A DNA stretch of 64,000 nucleotides from CALDSL01 sp039810245 (GCA_039810245.1 JBDHWQ010000008.1:1-64000), one strand, 5' to 3'; counted from the stretch's first letter, positions 8,391 to 17,890 are shown. The notes: generated by a model from the letters alone, not told the origin. Numbers and translations: made by a program.

Positions 8391-10016
8391 ATGCAGACAG
8401 AATTTCTGACCACACTCAACCGGCTGCGCGCGCGGCTGCGGCTGCGCGATGGCTGGCTGCTGGCACAGCGCACGCTGTGGCTGCCGGCGCTGGCAGCGCT
8501 GCTATGGGTTTTCGGCGGGCGCGTCTGGCCGCTGGACTACCCCCGCGCGTGGCTGCTGGCCCCCTTTGGGCTATGGCTGCTGGTAGTGCTGGCTTGGAGC
8601 GTTTTCCGCCCGCTGCCCGCCATGCGCGTGGCGCGCCGCGTGGACGCCGAACTGGGGCTGAAAGAACGCCTGTCCACCAGCCTGGCGCTGGCGCAGGGCG
8701 AAAATGCTTCTGATAGTTTCCAACACCTGCGCCATGCTGTATTTGCGCCGGCCCTGGTGGAACGGCTGCACGGCGACGCGCTGGCCGCGGCGCGCGGCAT
8801 CCGCCCGCGCCAGGATTTTCCGCTGGCTTGGCTGCGCCGCCCGCTGCAAGTGGCGCTGGCAGTCAGCCTGATGGCCGGGCTGCTGCTGTGGGCGCCCAAC
8901 CCGATGGACGCCGTGATTGCCGAGCGCCGCGCGGTGGAACAGGCCGCGCGCGAGCAGGCTGAGCGCGTGGAAGAGCTGCGCGCCGAAGCCGAGCAGTCCA
9001 CCGAGCTAACCCCCGAGGAACGCGAGGCGCTGATGCGCCAGTTGGAAGAACTGGCGCGCCAGCTGCGCGAAAATGGTGGCGACCGCGAGCAGGCCCTGGC
9101 CGACCTGGCCAAAGCCGAAGAGGCGCTGCGTCAGCGCGTGCAGCCGGATGCCGCCGCACGCGCCGCAGCGCTGGCCAGCCTGGCCGCGCGCCTGCAGCAG
9201 ATGACCAACAGCCAGCGCGATCCGCAGGACCTGACCGGCGCATCGGAAGACCTGGAGCAACTGGCCGACGCCCTGGCGCAGATGACCCCCGAGCAGCAGC
9301 AGGCGCTGGCGCGCGAGCTGTCGCAGATGGCGGCGCGCGCCGGGCAGGCCGGGGAATCGGCGCTGGCGCAGGCGCTGGCCGAGATGGCCCAGGCCGCCGA
9401 AGCCGGCGATCAACAGAGCGCGCAGGAAGCTGCCAACCGTGCCGCGCAGGCCGTGCGCCGCGCCGAGCACCAGCAGGCCGACCAGCGCGCCCTGCAGCGC
9501 GCCCTGGCGCAGCTGCAGGGCAGCCGCGCGGCGCTGGCTCAGGCCGGGCAGCAGATGGCGCAGGGCCCCGGCCAGCAGCCCGGCCAGAACCCGGGGCAGG
9601 GGCAGGGCCAGCCCGGGCAGGGTCAGGGGCAGGGGACGCAGGGTGGCACCGGCGCAGGCAGCAACGCCAACCAGCTCCCGCCCAACCAGGGCGGCGCGGT
9701 GACCATCAAGCCGCCCACCGGCAGCAAGCCGGTTCAGGCCGGCAGTGACCTGGCGCAGCAGGTATATGTGCCTCAGGAGCGCAATGCCAGCGGGCAGAAC
9801 GAAGTCTTCATCCCCGGGCAAGAGACGGGCCAGGGCACGGTGCAAGAGCAGCAAACTGAAAACCCGCTGCCCGGCGCGCCTAACCCGGCGCTGGTGTCCT
9901 ACCGCCAGGTCTTGCAGCAGTACCAGGATGCCGCCAACCAGGCGCTCGAACAGAGCTACATCCCTTCAACGCTGCGAGAGTATGTTAAAGCCTATTTCTT
10001 AGGTTTGGGAGAATAA
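8391..10016 (+). CDS. Membrane protein with long coiled coil and Gly/Gln-rich linker (DUF4175-like)
   Basis: The 541-residue product has two or three N-terminal membrane helices (about 28-75 and 150-168), then a very long Glu/Ala/Gln-rich heptad region (about 180-385), a low-complexity GQ-rich linker (about 390-425, built on PGQ and GQG repeats) and a short conserved C-terminal block ending KAYFLGLGE. It resembles the DUF4175 and related proteins found beside MoxR and VWA genes, but the call is by layout only. It lies tightly between the ABC permease and moxR. A structural or scaffold role across the envelope is an inference. Confidence 0.6.
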   Translation: MQTEFLTTLNRLRARLRLRDGWLLAQRTLWLPALAALLWVFGGRVWPLDYPRAWLLAPFGLWLLVVLAWSVFRPLPAMRVARRVDAELGLKERLSTSLALAQGENASDSFQHLRHAVFAPALVERLHGDALAAARGIRPRQDFPLAWLRRPLQVALAVSLMAGLLLWAPNPMDAVIAERRAVEQAAREQAERVEELRAEAEQSTELTPEEREALMRQLEELARQLRENGGDREQALADLAKAEEALRQRVQPDAAARAAALASLAARLQQMTNSQRDPQDLTGASEDLEQLADALAQMTPEQQQALARELSQMAARAGQAGESALAQALAEMAQAAEAGDQQSAQEAANRAAQAVRRAEHQQADQRALQRALAQLQGSRAALAQAGQQMAQGPGQQPGQNPGQGQGQPGQGQGQGTQGGTGAGSNANQLPPNQGGAVTIKPPTGSKPVQAGSDLAQQVYVPQERNASGQNEVFIPGQETGQGTVQEQQTENPLPGAPNPALVSYRQVLQQYQDAANQALEQSYIPSTLREYVKAYFLGLGE

Positions 10017-10018
10017 CC

Positions 10019-11017
10019 ATGACCGATTTGCAGACCATGACCCCGGATGCCTTCCGCGAGACCGCCGCGGCGATTGAAGCCCAGGTGGGGCAGGTGATCG
10101 TAGGCCAGAACCAGCTCGTGCGCCACACGCTGGTGACTCTGCTGGCGGGCGGCAACGCGCTACTGGAAGGCGTGCCTGGGCTGGGCAAGACCATGCTGGT
10201 GCGCACGCTGGCCCAGGCGGTAGACTGCGCCTTCGCGCGCATCCAATTCACCCCGGACCTGATGCCGGCCGACATCGTCGGCACGAACCTGATCGTCGAG
10301 GACGAGCAGGGGCGGCGGCAGTTCCAGTTTGAGCCCGGGCCGGTGTTCGCTAACCTGGTGCTGGCGGATGAAATCAACCGCGCCACGCCCAAGACCCAGT
10401 CCGCCATGCTGGAAGCAATGCAGGAGCACAGCGTCACGGTGGCCAAGGTTACGCGCAAACTGCCCGAGCCGTTTTTTGTGCTGGCCACGCAGAACCCGCT
10501 GGAAATGGAAGGCACTTACCCGCTGCCTGAAGCCCAGCTCGACCGCTTCTTCTTCAAGGTTGACGTACCCTTCCCCAGCGTGGACGAGCTGGTGGAAATT
10601 GCCAACCGCACCACCGCGTCAACCACGCCGCAGGCCAGTCCGGCCGCCGATGCGGCTGCCATCCGTGCCATGCAGGCCCTCGCGCGCGGCGTGCCCATCG
10701 CCGAGCATGTCACCACCTTTGCTGCGCGGGTGCTCAAGGCCAGCCACCCGCAGGATGCCGGCGCGCCCAAACGCGTGCGCGAGTTCGTGCGCTACGGCTC
10801 CAGCCCGCGCGGCCTGCAGGCCATGATCCTGGCGGGTAAGATCTTCGCACTGCTGGATGGGCGCTACAACGTGGCCTATGACGACATCCGCGCGGCGGCT
10901 ACCCCGGCGCTGCGCCACCGCCTGATCCTCAACTTTGAAGCCCAGGTCGAAGGCGTCACCACCGACGCAGTGATCGTCGACATTCTGGAGAGCGTGGCTC
11001 TCGAAGAAGCGCGATGA
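10019..11017 (+). CDS. MoxR-family AAA+ ATPase
   Basis: This 332-residue ATPase carries Walker A GVPGLGKTM (about 49-57), the family block FTPDLMPADIVGTN, Walker B LADEINRATPKTQ and sensor sequence FVLATQNPLEMEGTYPLPEAQLDRF (written here only to name the NP and R-finger region). MoxR ATPases act as chaperone-like factors that mature VWA-containing partners; those partners are encoded immediately downstream. The ATG follows the upstream TAA by two bases, and the stop overlaps the DUF58 start (ATGA), consistent with a single operon. Confidence 0.92.
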   Translation: MTDLQTMTPDAFRETAAAIEAQVGQVIVGQNQLVRHTLVTLLAGGNALLEGVPGLGKTMLVRTLAQAVDCAFARIQFTPDLMPADIVGTNLIVEDEQGRRQFQFEPGPVFANLVLADEINRATPKTQSAMLEAMQEHSVTVAKVTRKLPEPFFVLATQNPLEMEGTYPLPEAQLDRFFFKVDVPFPSVDELVEIANRTTASTTPQASPAADAAAIRAMQALARGVPIAEHVTTFAARVLKASHPQDAGAPKRVREFVRYGSSPRGLQAMILAGKIFALLDGRYNVAYDDIRAAATPALRHRLILNFEAQVEGVTTDAVIVDILESVALEEAR

Positions 11018-11955
11018 GCGAGCGTCTGTTTGATGAAGCCTTCCTGCAGCGCCTGGAGCGGCTGGCCCTGGTGGCCCGTCGCGCCATGGCCGGGCAGACC
11101 CAGGGCGAGCGCCGCTCGCCGCGCCGCGGGCAATCGGTGGAGTTTGCCGATTTTCGCCCCTACGTGGCCGGCGACGACTTCCGGCGCATCGACTGGAACG
11201 CCTATGCGCGCCTGGAGCGTTTCTTCATCAAGCTGTTCGTGGAAGAGGAAGATCTGACCGTGCATTTCCTGGTGGACACCAGCCGCTCGATGCACTGGGG
11301 CGAGCCGTCCAAGATCGGCTATGCCACGCGCGCGGTGGGCGCGCTGGGCTACATCGCCCTGGCCGGGCTGGACCGCGTCACCGTCACCGGGCTGCTGGGG
11401 GATAATGGTGGACTGGCGTATTTTCCGCCGCACCGCGGCAAGCAGCAGGCCATGAAGCTGTTCGCCTTCCTGCTCGAGCTGCAAAAACCGCCGGCGGGGA
11501 ACATGGCGCGCAGCGCCATCGTGGAGCAGCCTTCGACGGAGCTCAGGGCGCTTACTGGCGTGGCGCGCAGCCTGCAAAATTACGCTGCCACCGCCCCGGC
11601 CCCCGGCCCGCTGGTGATTTTTTCGGACTTGATGGATGATGGCTGGCAGGACGGGCTGCGCGCGCTGGCCGGGCGCGGCTTTGAGGTGACCGTGGTGCAT
11701 CTGCTGGCCCCTGAAGAAGCCGAGCCGGCGCTGGAAGGCGACTTCAAGCTGCTGGATGCTGAAACCGGCGCGGGGGTGGAGATCACCGGAGATTACGAAC
11801 TGCTGGCGCGCTACCGCGCCGAGCTGGCCACCTGGCAGGCCGATTTGCGCCATTTTTGCGCCGCGCGCGGCATGGGCTACGTGCCGATGTTGACCAGCGT
11901 GCCGCTGGAAGAGCTGCTGTTCAACTGGCTGCGGCGCACGGGGGTGCTGCGATGA
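11014..11955 (+). CDS. DUF58 domain protein (VWA-like)
   Basis: The 313-residue product shows the DUF58 signature around FADFRPYVAGDDFRRIDW (about 47-64) followed by a VWA-like strand with DTSRSM (DxSxS, about 88-93), a metal-site motif. DUF58 proteins are almost always encoded next to MoxR and are thought to be clients or partners of that ATPase. The protein has no membrane segment and should be cytoplasmic. Its start overlaps the moxR stop, and its TGA overlaps the next ATG, so the moxR-DUF58-BatA unit is translationally coupled throughout. Confidence 0.88.
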   Translation: MSERLFDEAFLQRLERLALVARRAMAGQTQGERRSPRRGQSVEFADFRPYVAGDDFRRIDWNAYARLERFFIKLFVEEEDLTVHFLVDTSRSMHWGEPSKIGYATRAVGALGYIALAGLDRVTVTGLLGDNGGLAYFPPHRGKQQAMKLFAFLLELQKPPAGNMARSAIVEQPSTELRALTGVARSLQNYAATAPAPGPLVIFSDLMDDGWQDGLRALAGRGFEVTVVHLLAPEEAEPALEGDFKLLDAETGAGVEITGDYELLARYRAELATWQADLRHFCAARGMGYVPMLTSVPLEELLFNWLRRTGVLR

Positions 11956-13862
11956 GCTTCCTGGCCCCGGGCGCGTTCTTCTTGGGCCTGCTGCTGCCGG
12001 TGATCGTGGCGCTGTACCTGCTTAAGCTGCGCCGCACCGAGCGCGAGGTATCCAGCACCTACCTGTGGCGGCGCATGGTGCGCGACGTGGAAGCCAACGC
12101 GCCCTGGCAGAAGCTGCGCCCCAATTTGCTGTTGCTGCTGCAACTGCTGTTTTTGGCCCTGTTGATCTTCGCCCTCACGCGCCCATTTCAGTGGAGCAGC
12201 GGGTTGACCGGCGAGGCTGCCATCTTCATCATCGACTCCTCGGCCAGCATGGCCGCCACCGACACCGCCCCAAGCCGGCTGGAAGCCGCTAAGGAGCGCG
12301 CGCGCCAGCTTGTCGGCGAACTGCCCGACACCGCTCGGGTGACGGTGATCGAGGCCGGGCAGGAAGCCGCGGTGCGCGCCGCGTCCACCCGCGACCAGCG
12401 CCAGGCCAACCTGGCCATTGACGCGATCCGCCAGGGCACGGGCGGCAGCGATATGCGCGTGGCGCTGGAACTGGCCTCGGCCATCGCCGCGCGCCAGCCG
12501 GGCACGCAGATTGTGGTGCTCTCGGACGGCAACGTCAGCCTGCCTGAGCGCATGGGTGTTCGCGGCAGCCTGCGTTTCCTGCCCATCGGGACGGGCGGCG
12601 ATAACCAGGCCATCGGGCTGCTGACGCTGGATGCGCGCCCCGACGGCCGCCTGACCGCCTTCGCGGTGGTCAATAACTTTGCCGCGGCAGATGTCACCCG
12701 TCGGCTGGTGCTCTCCGCGGATGGCGTCACCGTCCGCGCCTATGATCTGAGCATCCCGGCCGGCGGCCAGCAAACGCTGACGGCCGAAGACCTGCCCGAT
12801 GGGGCGCAGGTGGTGGAAGCGCGGTTGGATGGCGCCGACCTGCTGGCGCTGGATGATCGCGCCGTGGCGGTGCGCCCGGCCGCGCGCGCGGTGCGCGCCG
12901 CGCTGGTGTCGCAGGGCAACGTATTTTTACGCACCGTGCTGGCGCTGCTGCCTGGTATGGAGGTGACCGAGGTGACGCCCGAAGATGCCGCCAGCCTGGG
13001 CAGTTTCGATCTGGTGATTTTCGACGCCGTGGCCCCGCCCGACCCGCTGCCCGCGGCGGGCAACCTGCTGTTCATTGCCCCTGCGCGTGGCACGGCGCTG
13101 TTCGGTGTGACCGGGGTGCTGCAAACTCCGGCGCTGCGCGCGCTGGATGCCGGCAGCTTCCTGCTTGAAAATGTAGACTTGAGCCAGGTGAGCGTACTGG
13201 ACGCGCTGCAGATCAGCGCGCCGGATTGGGCCGTGCCGGTGGTGGCCGCGGACGCCGGCGCGCAGAGCGCCCCCGCGCTGCTGTATGGCGAGACCGGTGG
13301 GCGGCGCGTGGCCGTGCTGGCCTTTGACCTTCGCCACTCCGACCTGCCGCTGCAGCCGGCCTTCCCGCTGCTGTGGATCAACCTGACCAACTGGCTGGCC
13401 CCCGGTCTGCGCAGTGACGTGCCGGCCCAGGTGCAGGCGGGCGAGAGCCTGGCCTTCCCGCTGCCCGAAGGCGTGACCGCCGCCACCATTACTCGCCCGG
13501 ATGGCACGCGCGTGACCGTGCAGGCTGAGGACGGCCGTGCCGTCTTCGCCGATACCACGGCGCTGGGCTATTACCAGGTGGATCTGGGCGAGGAGCGCCG
13601 CGCAGGGTTTGCAGCCAACCTGTTCTCCGAGCAGGAATCGCGGCTGGAGCCGGCGGCCAACCTGCCCGGCATGGCCGAACAGGCCGGTGCGCAGGACGCC
13701 GGCGCGCTGCAGGGCATGCGCGAGTGGTGGCGGCCGCTGGCCTTTCTGGCGCTGGGCTTGCTGGTGGGCGAGTGGCTGGTCTACCAGCGCGCCGCGCTCA
13801 TCCGCCTGCGCGACCAGTTGCGCCGCGCTATGCGAACGGGAGAGAGAAATGCAAAACCCTGA
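11952..13862 (+). CDS. BatA/VWA-domain membrane protein
   Basis: The 636-residue product begins with the BatA N-terminal module, two membrane helices (FLAPGAFFLGLLLPVIVALY and a second around 58-78) separated by LKLRRTEREVSSTYLWRR. A VWA domain follows with IIDSSASM (DxSxS MIDAS motif), then beta-rich domains and a C-terminal helix near residue 600 before a basic tail. The topology puts the VWA domain outside the cytoplasm. The ATG at 11952 overlaps the DUF58 stop. An open frame runs about 100 bases further upstream but lies within the DUF58 gene and is not used. It probably works with the MoxR/DUF58 pair. Confidence 0.85.
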   Translation: MSFLAPGAFFLGLLLPVIVALYLLKLRRTEREVSSTYLWRRMVRDVEANAPWQKLRPNLLLLLQLLFLALLIFALTRPFQWSSGLTGEAAIFIIDSSASMAATDTAPSRLEAAKERARQLVGELPDTARVTVIEAGQEAAVRAASTRDQRQANLAIDAIRQGTGGSDMRVALELASAIAARQPGTQIVVLSDGNVSLPERMGVRGSLRFLPIGTGGDNQAIGLLTLDARPDGRLTAFAVVNNFAAADVTRRLVLSADGVTVRAYDLSIPAGGQQTLTAEDLPDGAQVVEARLDGADLLALDDRAVAVRPAARAVRAALVSQGNVFLRTVLALLPGMEVTEVTPEDAASLGSFDLVIFDAVAPPDPLPAAGNLLFIAPARGTALFGVTGVLQTPALRALDAGSFLLENVDLSQVSVLDALQISAPDWAVPVVAADAGAQSAPALLYGETGGRRVAVLAFDLRHSDLPLQPAFPLLWINLTNWLAPGLRSDVPAQVQAGESLAFPLPEGVTAATITRPDGTRVTVQAEDGRAVFADTTALGYYQVDLGEERRAGFAANLFSEQESRLEPAANLPGMAEQAGAQDAGALQGMREWWRPLAFLALGLLVGEWLVYQRAALIRLRDQLRRAMRTGERNAKP

Positions 13863-13888
13863 ATCGCGAAGAGGCGAACAGCGCGAAG

Positions 13889-14020
13889 GAAGAGTTTACG
13901 ACTCTTCTCCTCGTTCCCACGGGGAGCGTGGGAACGCAGGGGCGTGGCGCTCAGTGCCGGGTGTGGTCAATCGGGGCCAGGCGGCCGAGGGAGATTCCCA
14001 CGACCGAAGGGACGTGGGAA
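13889..14020 (+). repeat. Cluster of three palindromes in an operon gap (REP-like)
   Basis: The 213-base gap between the two VWA genes holds three hairpins: GAAGAGT/ACTCTTC (13889-13895 with 13901-13907), CGTTCCCAC/GTGGGAACG (13912-13920 with 13928-13936) and TTCCCACG/CGTGGGAA (13995-14002 with 14013-14020). The last two share nearly the same arms. Preceding text of the type CGCGAAG-AGGCGAA resembles dispersed intergenic repeats seen in many bacteria. It looks like an inserted short repeat unit that separates the last gene from the rest of the operon. No transposase is nearby. Confidence 0.55.
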
Positions 14021-14075
14021 CCAGATCAACGCGTTTCAAGGTTTTGCCTCGCATAACGGTATTCAGGTATACACA

Positions 14076-16958
14076 ATGACGATATCCTTTATCTACCCCT
14101 GGTTTTTACTCCTGCTCCTGCTCATCCCGTTAACGATTGGGTTGGCGCTGGTTGGGCGGCGCGGGCAGAACCGGCTGCGCTTCTGGGGCGGGCTGGGGCT
14201 GCGCTCGCTGCTCCTGCTGCTGATTGTGCTGGCGCTGGCCGGTATCCAGGTGCATTTGCCGTCCAACCTGCTCACCGCCGTGTTCGTGCTGGATGTGTCC
14301 GACAGTGTCAACCCGGACGAGCAGGCGCGCGCTGAAAACTGGGTCCGCGAAGCGATCGAGGCCATGCCGGTCGGCGACCGCGCCGCGGTGGTGCTGTTTG
14401 GCGAGGACGCGCTGGTGGAGCGGTTGGCCGGGGAAGAGCGCATCCTGCCCGACCTGGCCTCTGTACCGGTGACCACGCGCACCGATATTGCCAGTGCCAT
14501 CCAGCTTGCGCTGGCGCTGTTCCCCAACGAGGGCGCGGGGCGTATTGTGCTGCTCTCGGATGGGCGCGAAAACCTGGATAACGCCCTGCGCCAGGCCGAT
14601 CTGGCCGCTATGCAGGGCATCCAACTCCAGTTTGTGCCGTTGGGCCGGGAGAGCGAGCAGCCCGAAGTGCTGGTGGACGCGCTGGAGACGCCGCCCGAGG
14701 CGCGCGAAGGCCAGCAGTTTGACCTGGAGATCCGCGTGCAAAGCTCGCTGCGCACCTCTGCGGCGCTGCGCGTGTTTGCCGATGGCAGCCTGATCCAGAC
14801 CCAGGAAGTGCAGCTCCAGCCGGGCATTAACAGTTACAGCGTGCCTGTGCGCGATGCTCCGGCCGGCTTTCATCGCTACCGCGTGCAGGTGGTGCCGGAT
14901 AGCGACACGCAGTTGCAGAACAATGAGGCCAGCGCGTTCACCATGGTCTATGGCGCGCCGGGCGTGCTGGTGGTGGAAGGCGCCCCGGGCGAAGCTGGCA
15001 ATCTGGTCGACGCGCTGCAGGCGGCCGAGGTGCGCGTTACCCGCGTGGCCCCTGACCAGCTCCCGGTGACGCTGCCCGAGCTGGCACGCTACGAAGCCGT
15101 GGTGCTGGTGGACGTACCTGCGCCGGCGCTGCCCAGCGGCGCGATGGACACCCTGCCGGTGTATGTGCGCGATCTGGGCAAAGGCCTGTTGATGGTCGGC
15201 GGGCCGGATACATTTGGCGCGGGCGGCTACCTGCGCACCCCGCTGGAAAAGGCGCTGCCGGTAGATATGGACGTCAAAAGCACCGAGCGCACCGCCAACC
15301 TGGCGCTGGTGCTCACCGTGGATAAAAGCGGCAGCATGGGCCGCTGTCACTGCGATAACCCCGACCTGTTCCAAACCTACACGCGCCAGGAAGTCGGCCA
15401 GCCGAAGGTGGACATTGCCAAGGAAGCCATCATGCGCTCGGCCAGCGCGCTGAGCGCGCAGGATTACCTGGGCGTGGTGGCCTTCGACTCGGCTTCGCAT
15501 TGGGCGCTGCAGCTCGGTCCGCTGGTGGATGAGCTGCAGCTCGAAGGCTCGATCGGCGCTATCGTGGCCGATGGCCCCACCGCCATGGAAGGCGGCGTGC
15601 TGGAAGCGTACCAGGCGCTCAAAAATGTGGATGCCGGGCGCAAGCATATCATCCTGCTGACCGATGGCTGGGTGCGCACCGGCGACCTGACTCCGCTGGT
15701 GAAGCAGATGCGCGAGCAGGGCGTCACTCTCAGCGTGGTGGCGGCTGGCGAAGGCTCGGCTGAATACCTCAAGGCGCTGGCCGAGGCCGGCGGCGGGCGC
15801 TACTACCCCGCTACCGACATCCTGCACGTGCCGGATATCTTCCTCAAAGAGACCGTCACGTCGGTGGGCCAGTATGTAATCGAAGAGCCGTTCTACCCGC
15901 TGCCCGGCATGAGCAGCCCGATCCTCAAAGGCCTGGATGAGGCCAGCCTGCCGGCGCTCCTGGGCTACAACGGTACATCGGCCAAGAACACTGCGCGCAT
16001 TGACCTGCTCACCCCGCGCGGCGACCCGCTGCTGGCGAGCTGGCAGTACGGCCTGGGCCGCGCCGCGGTGTGGACTTCGGACCTCAAAGGCCAGTGGGCT
16101 AAAGACTGGCTGGGCTGGGAGACCTTCCCGCGCTTTGTCTCGCAGCTTGTAGGTTGGGTGCTGCCCACGCCGCAGGTCGAAGGCCTGAGCGCCTCGGTGG
16201 CGCTGCAGGACAATGGCGCTGCCATCCGCCTGGACGCGCAGGACCCCGCCGGCCGCCCGCTGGACCGCCTGGCGGTGACCGCGCGCGTGGTTGAGCCGGG
16301 GCTGGGCGCGCGCGAAGTGCCGCTCAAGCCGGTGGGCGCGGGGCAGTATCAGAGCGTCGAGCGCCTTTCCGAACCCGGGGCGTACCTGGTGCAGATCAGC
16401 GCCACCGATGGCGCGGATGGCGCGCCGCTGGGCCAGGTGACCGCCGGGCTGGTGGTCTCCTATTCGCCTGAGTACCGCGCCACGGGCACCGACCGCGGCC
16501 TGTTGGACGCGCTGGCGCGCGCCGCTGGCGGCGGCGAGATCAGCGACCCGCTGCGTGCCTTCGTCCATGACTTGCAGTCGGTGGCCGGGGCGCGCGAAAT
16601 CTGGTGGCCGCTGCTGCTGGCCGCGGCGCTGCTCTTCCCGCTGGACGTGGCCGTGCGCCGCCTGGTGATCACGCGCAGTGATCTGCGCCGCGCGCGCGTA
16701 TGGGTGATCAACCGGCTGCCGGGGCGTAAGGCCGAGGGAGGTGTTTCCGGCCCGGTGGTATTGGGCGACCTGTTCCGCGCTCGCGAGCGCGCCCGCCGCC
16801 GAACCGATGCCCGCGCCGGCCGCAAGCCGCCGGCCCCGTCTGATCCCGTGCCGGGGGAGAACCCGCCCGCAGGCGAGGATGCGCCACCCCCCGCTGAGCC
16901 GCCGGCCGACACGCTGGCGCGGCTGCGCGAGGCGAAAAAGCGTCGCAAGGACTCATAG
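14076..16958 (+). CDS. Large membrane protein with two VWA domains and a GATase-like domain
   Basis: The 960-residue protein has two N-terminal helices (IYPWFLLLLLLIPLTIGLAL and one near 35-55), a first VWA domain with LDVSDSVN, a beta-sandwich stretch, a GATase-like domain (around VLVVEGAPGEAGNLVDAL and GLLMVGGPDTFGAGGY) and a second VWA domain with TVDKSGSMG (DxSGS). A C-terminal helix (WWPLLLAAALLFPLDVAV) is followed by a Pro/Arg-rich cytoplasmic tail. The ATG at 14076 fits the signal-anchor start; upstream in-frame sequence belongs to the repeat gap. The same GATase-like fold occurs in the first gene of the operon. Function is unknown; envelope stress or assembly is a guess from family company. 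Confidence 0.8.
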   Translation: MTISFIYPWFLLLLLLIPLTIGLALVGRRGQNRLRFWGGLGLRSLLLLLIVLALAGIQVHLPSNLLTAVFVLDVSDSVNPDEQARAENWVREAIEAMPVGDRAAVVLFGEDALVERLAGEERILPDLASVPVTTRTDIASAIQLALALFPNEGAGRIVLLSDGRENLDNALRQADLAAMQGIQLQFVPLGRESEQPEVLVDALETPPEAREGQQFDLEIRVQSSLRTSAALRVFADGSLIQTQEVQLQPGINSYSVPVRDAPAGFHRYRVQVVPDSDTQLQNNEASAFTMVYGAPGVLVVEGAPGEAGNLVDALQAAEVRVTRVAPDQLPVTLPELARYEAVVLVDVPAPALPSGAMDTLPVYVRDLGKGLLMVGGPDTFGAGGYLRTPLEKALPVDMDVKSTERTANLALVLTVDKSGSMGRCHCDNPDLFQTYTRQEVGQPKVDIAKEAIMRSASALSAQDYLGVVAFDSASHWALQLGPLVDELQLEGSIGAIVADGPTAMEGGVLEAYQALKNVDAGRKHIILLTDGWVRTGDLTPLVKQMREQGVTLSVVAAGEGSAEYLKALAEAGGGRYYPATDILHVPDIFLKETVTSVGQYVIEEPFYPLPGMSSPILKGLDEASLPALLGYNGTSAKNTARIDLLTPRGDPLLASWQYGLGRAAVWTSDLKGQWAKDWLGWETFPRFVSQLVGWVLPTPQVEGLSASVALQDNGAAIRLDAQDPAGRPLDRLAVTARVVEPGLGAREVPLKPVGAGQYQSVERLSEPGAYLVQISATDGADGAPLGQVTAGLVVSYSPEYRATGTDRGLLDALARAAGGGEISDPLRAFVHDLQSVAGAREIWWPLLLAAALLFPLDVAVRRLVITRSDLRRARVWVINRLPGRKAEGGVSGPVVLGDLFRARERARRRTDARAGRKPPAPSDPVPGENPPAGEDAPPPAEPPADTLARLREAKKRRKDS

Positions 16959-17067
16959 GCATGGGGAGAGTTGTGTTATCAAGACTGGCAGGCTTTCTAT
17001 GGAGAAATGAGCTATTTGTGCCTACCCTTACCCGCCTCTACAATCATTTTTCTACACAAGGAAATTG

Positions 17068-17886
17068 ATGCAAACTCATTTTTGGACCATCTTCGCTATC
17101 CTTGTCTCCGCGGGTATCCTATCCGCAATCGCCATCATCCCCTATTCGCTGGCATTGAACCCCACGGCTCTCGACCAGCTCCGCTCCGGGCTGGACGCGA
17201 AAGGCAAGCGCACGCCGCCGATGTTGGTCATCGTCCTGGCCAGCACGGTGCAGGCCGGCATGCTGATTGCGATTGCCACGTGGCTGGGGCTGCTGGCGGC
17301 GCGCGCGGTGGGCCTGCGTTTGCCCGTGCTGGAAGCGGCGCTGGCCGGCCATCCGGCGCTGCCCATCCTCACCGCAGGGCTCCCGGTGGCCGCCCTGGTG
17401 GGCTTTTTCGCCGGTGCACTGATCGCGGTGCTGGAGCAGTTCGTGTTCCAGCCGCGGCTGCCCGATGCTTTCCGCCAGGCGGACGCAAAACAGGCGTTGT
17501 GGAAGCGCATCCTGGCTTGCTTTTATGGCGGAATTTACGAAGAGCTGCTGCTGCGGCTGTTCGTGATGGCTGGCGGGATCTGGCTGCTGGGGCGCGTCTG
17601 GCCGTTTGCGACCGGGCAGATCCCGCCTGCCATCTTCTGGACGGCGAACATTTTTGCCGCGCTGCTGTTTGGCGCCGGTCACCTGCCGGCCACGGCGCGC
17701 CTGGCGCCGCTGACCCCGTTTATCGTGGCACGCGCGCTGGTGCTGAACGGGCTGGCCGGGGTGCTGTTTGGCGTCCTGTTCTGGCGCTATGGCCTGGAGC
17801 TGGCGATGATCGCTCACTTCTGCGCGGATATCATCATCCACGTGCTGCTGCCCGAGCTGCGGCCGGTGGCGCAAAGGGCGGGGTAG
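17068..17886 (+). CDS. CPBP family intramembrane metalloprotease
   Basis: The 272-residue protein has about seven membrane segments and the CPBP (CAAX protease/bacteriocin-processing) motifs in order: YEELLLRLF (EExxxR), FGAGHLP (FxxxH) and HFCADIIIH. These residues form the metal-binding active site of Rce1-like proteases. ATG 17068 has AAGGA just upstream; the codon before it is TTG and could also start. It follows the VWA operon after 109 bases and may be a separate unit. The substrate is unknown. Convergent rsmE ends five bases beyond its stop. Confidence 0.85.
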   Translation: MQTHFWTIFAILVSAGILSAIAIIPYSLALNPTALDQLRSGLDAKGKRTPPMLVIVLASTVQAGMLIAIATWLGLLAARAVGLRLPVLEAALAGHPALPILTAGLPVAALVGFFAGALIAVLEQFVFQPRLPDAFRQADAKQALWKRILACFYGGIYEELLLRLFVMAGGIWLLGRVWPFATGQIPPAIFWTANIFAALLFGAGHLPATARLAPLTPFIVARALVLNGLAGVLFGVLFWRYGLELAMIAHFCADIIIHVLLPELRPVAQRAG

Positions 17887-17890
17887 AGCC

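Noticed and set aside
14130..16568. An 812-residue open frame on the minus strand
   Set aside because: It lies wholly antisense to the large VWA gene, is His/Gln/Arg/Ala-rich, and matches no family. It is a GC-bias shadow.
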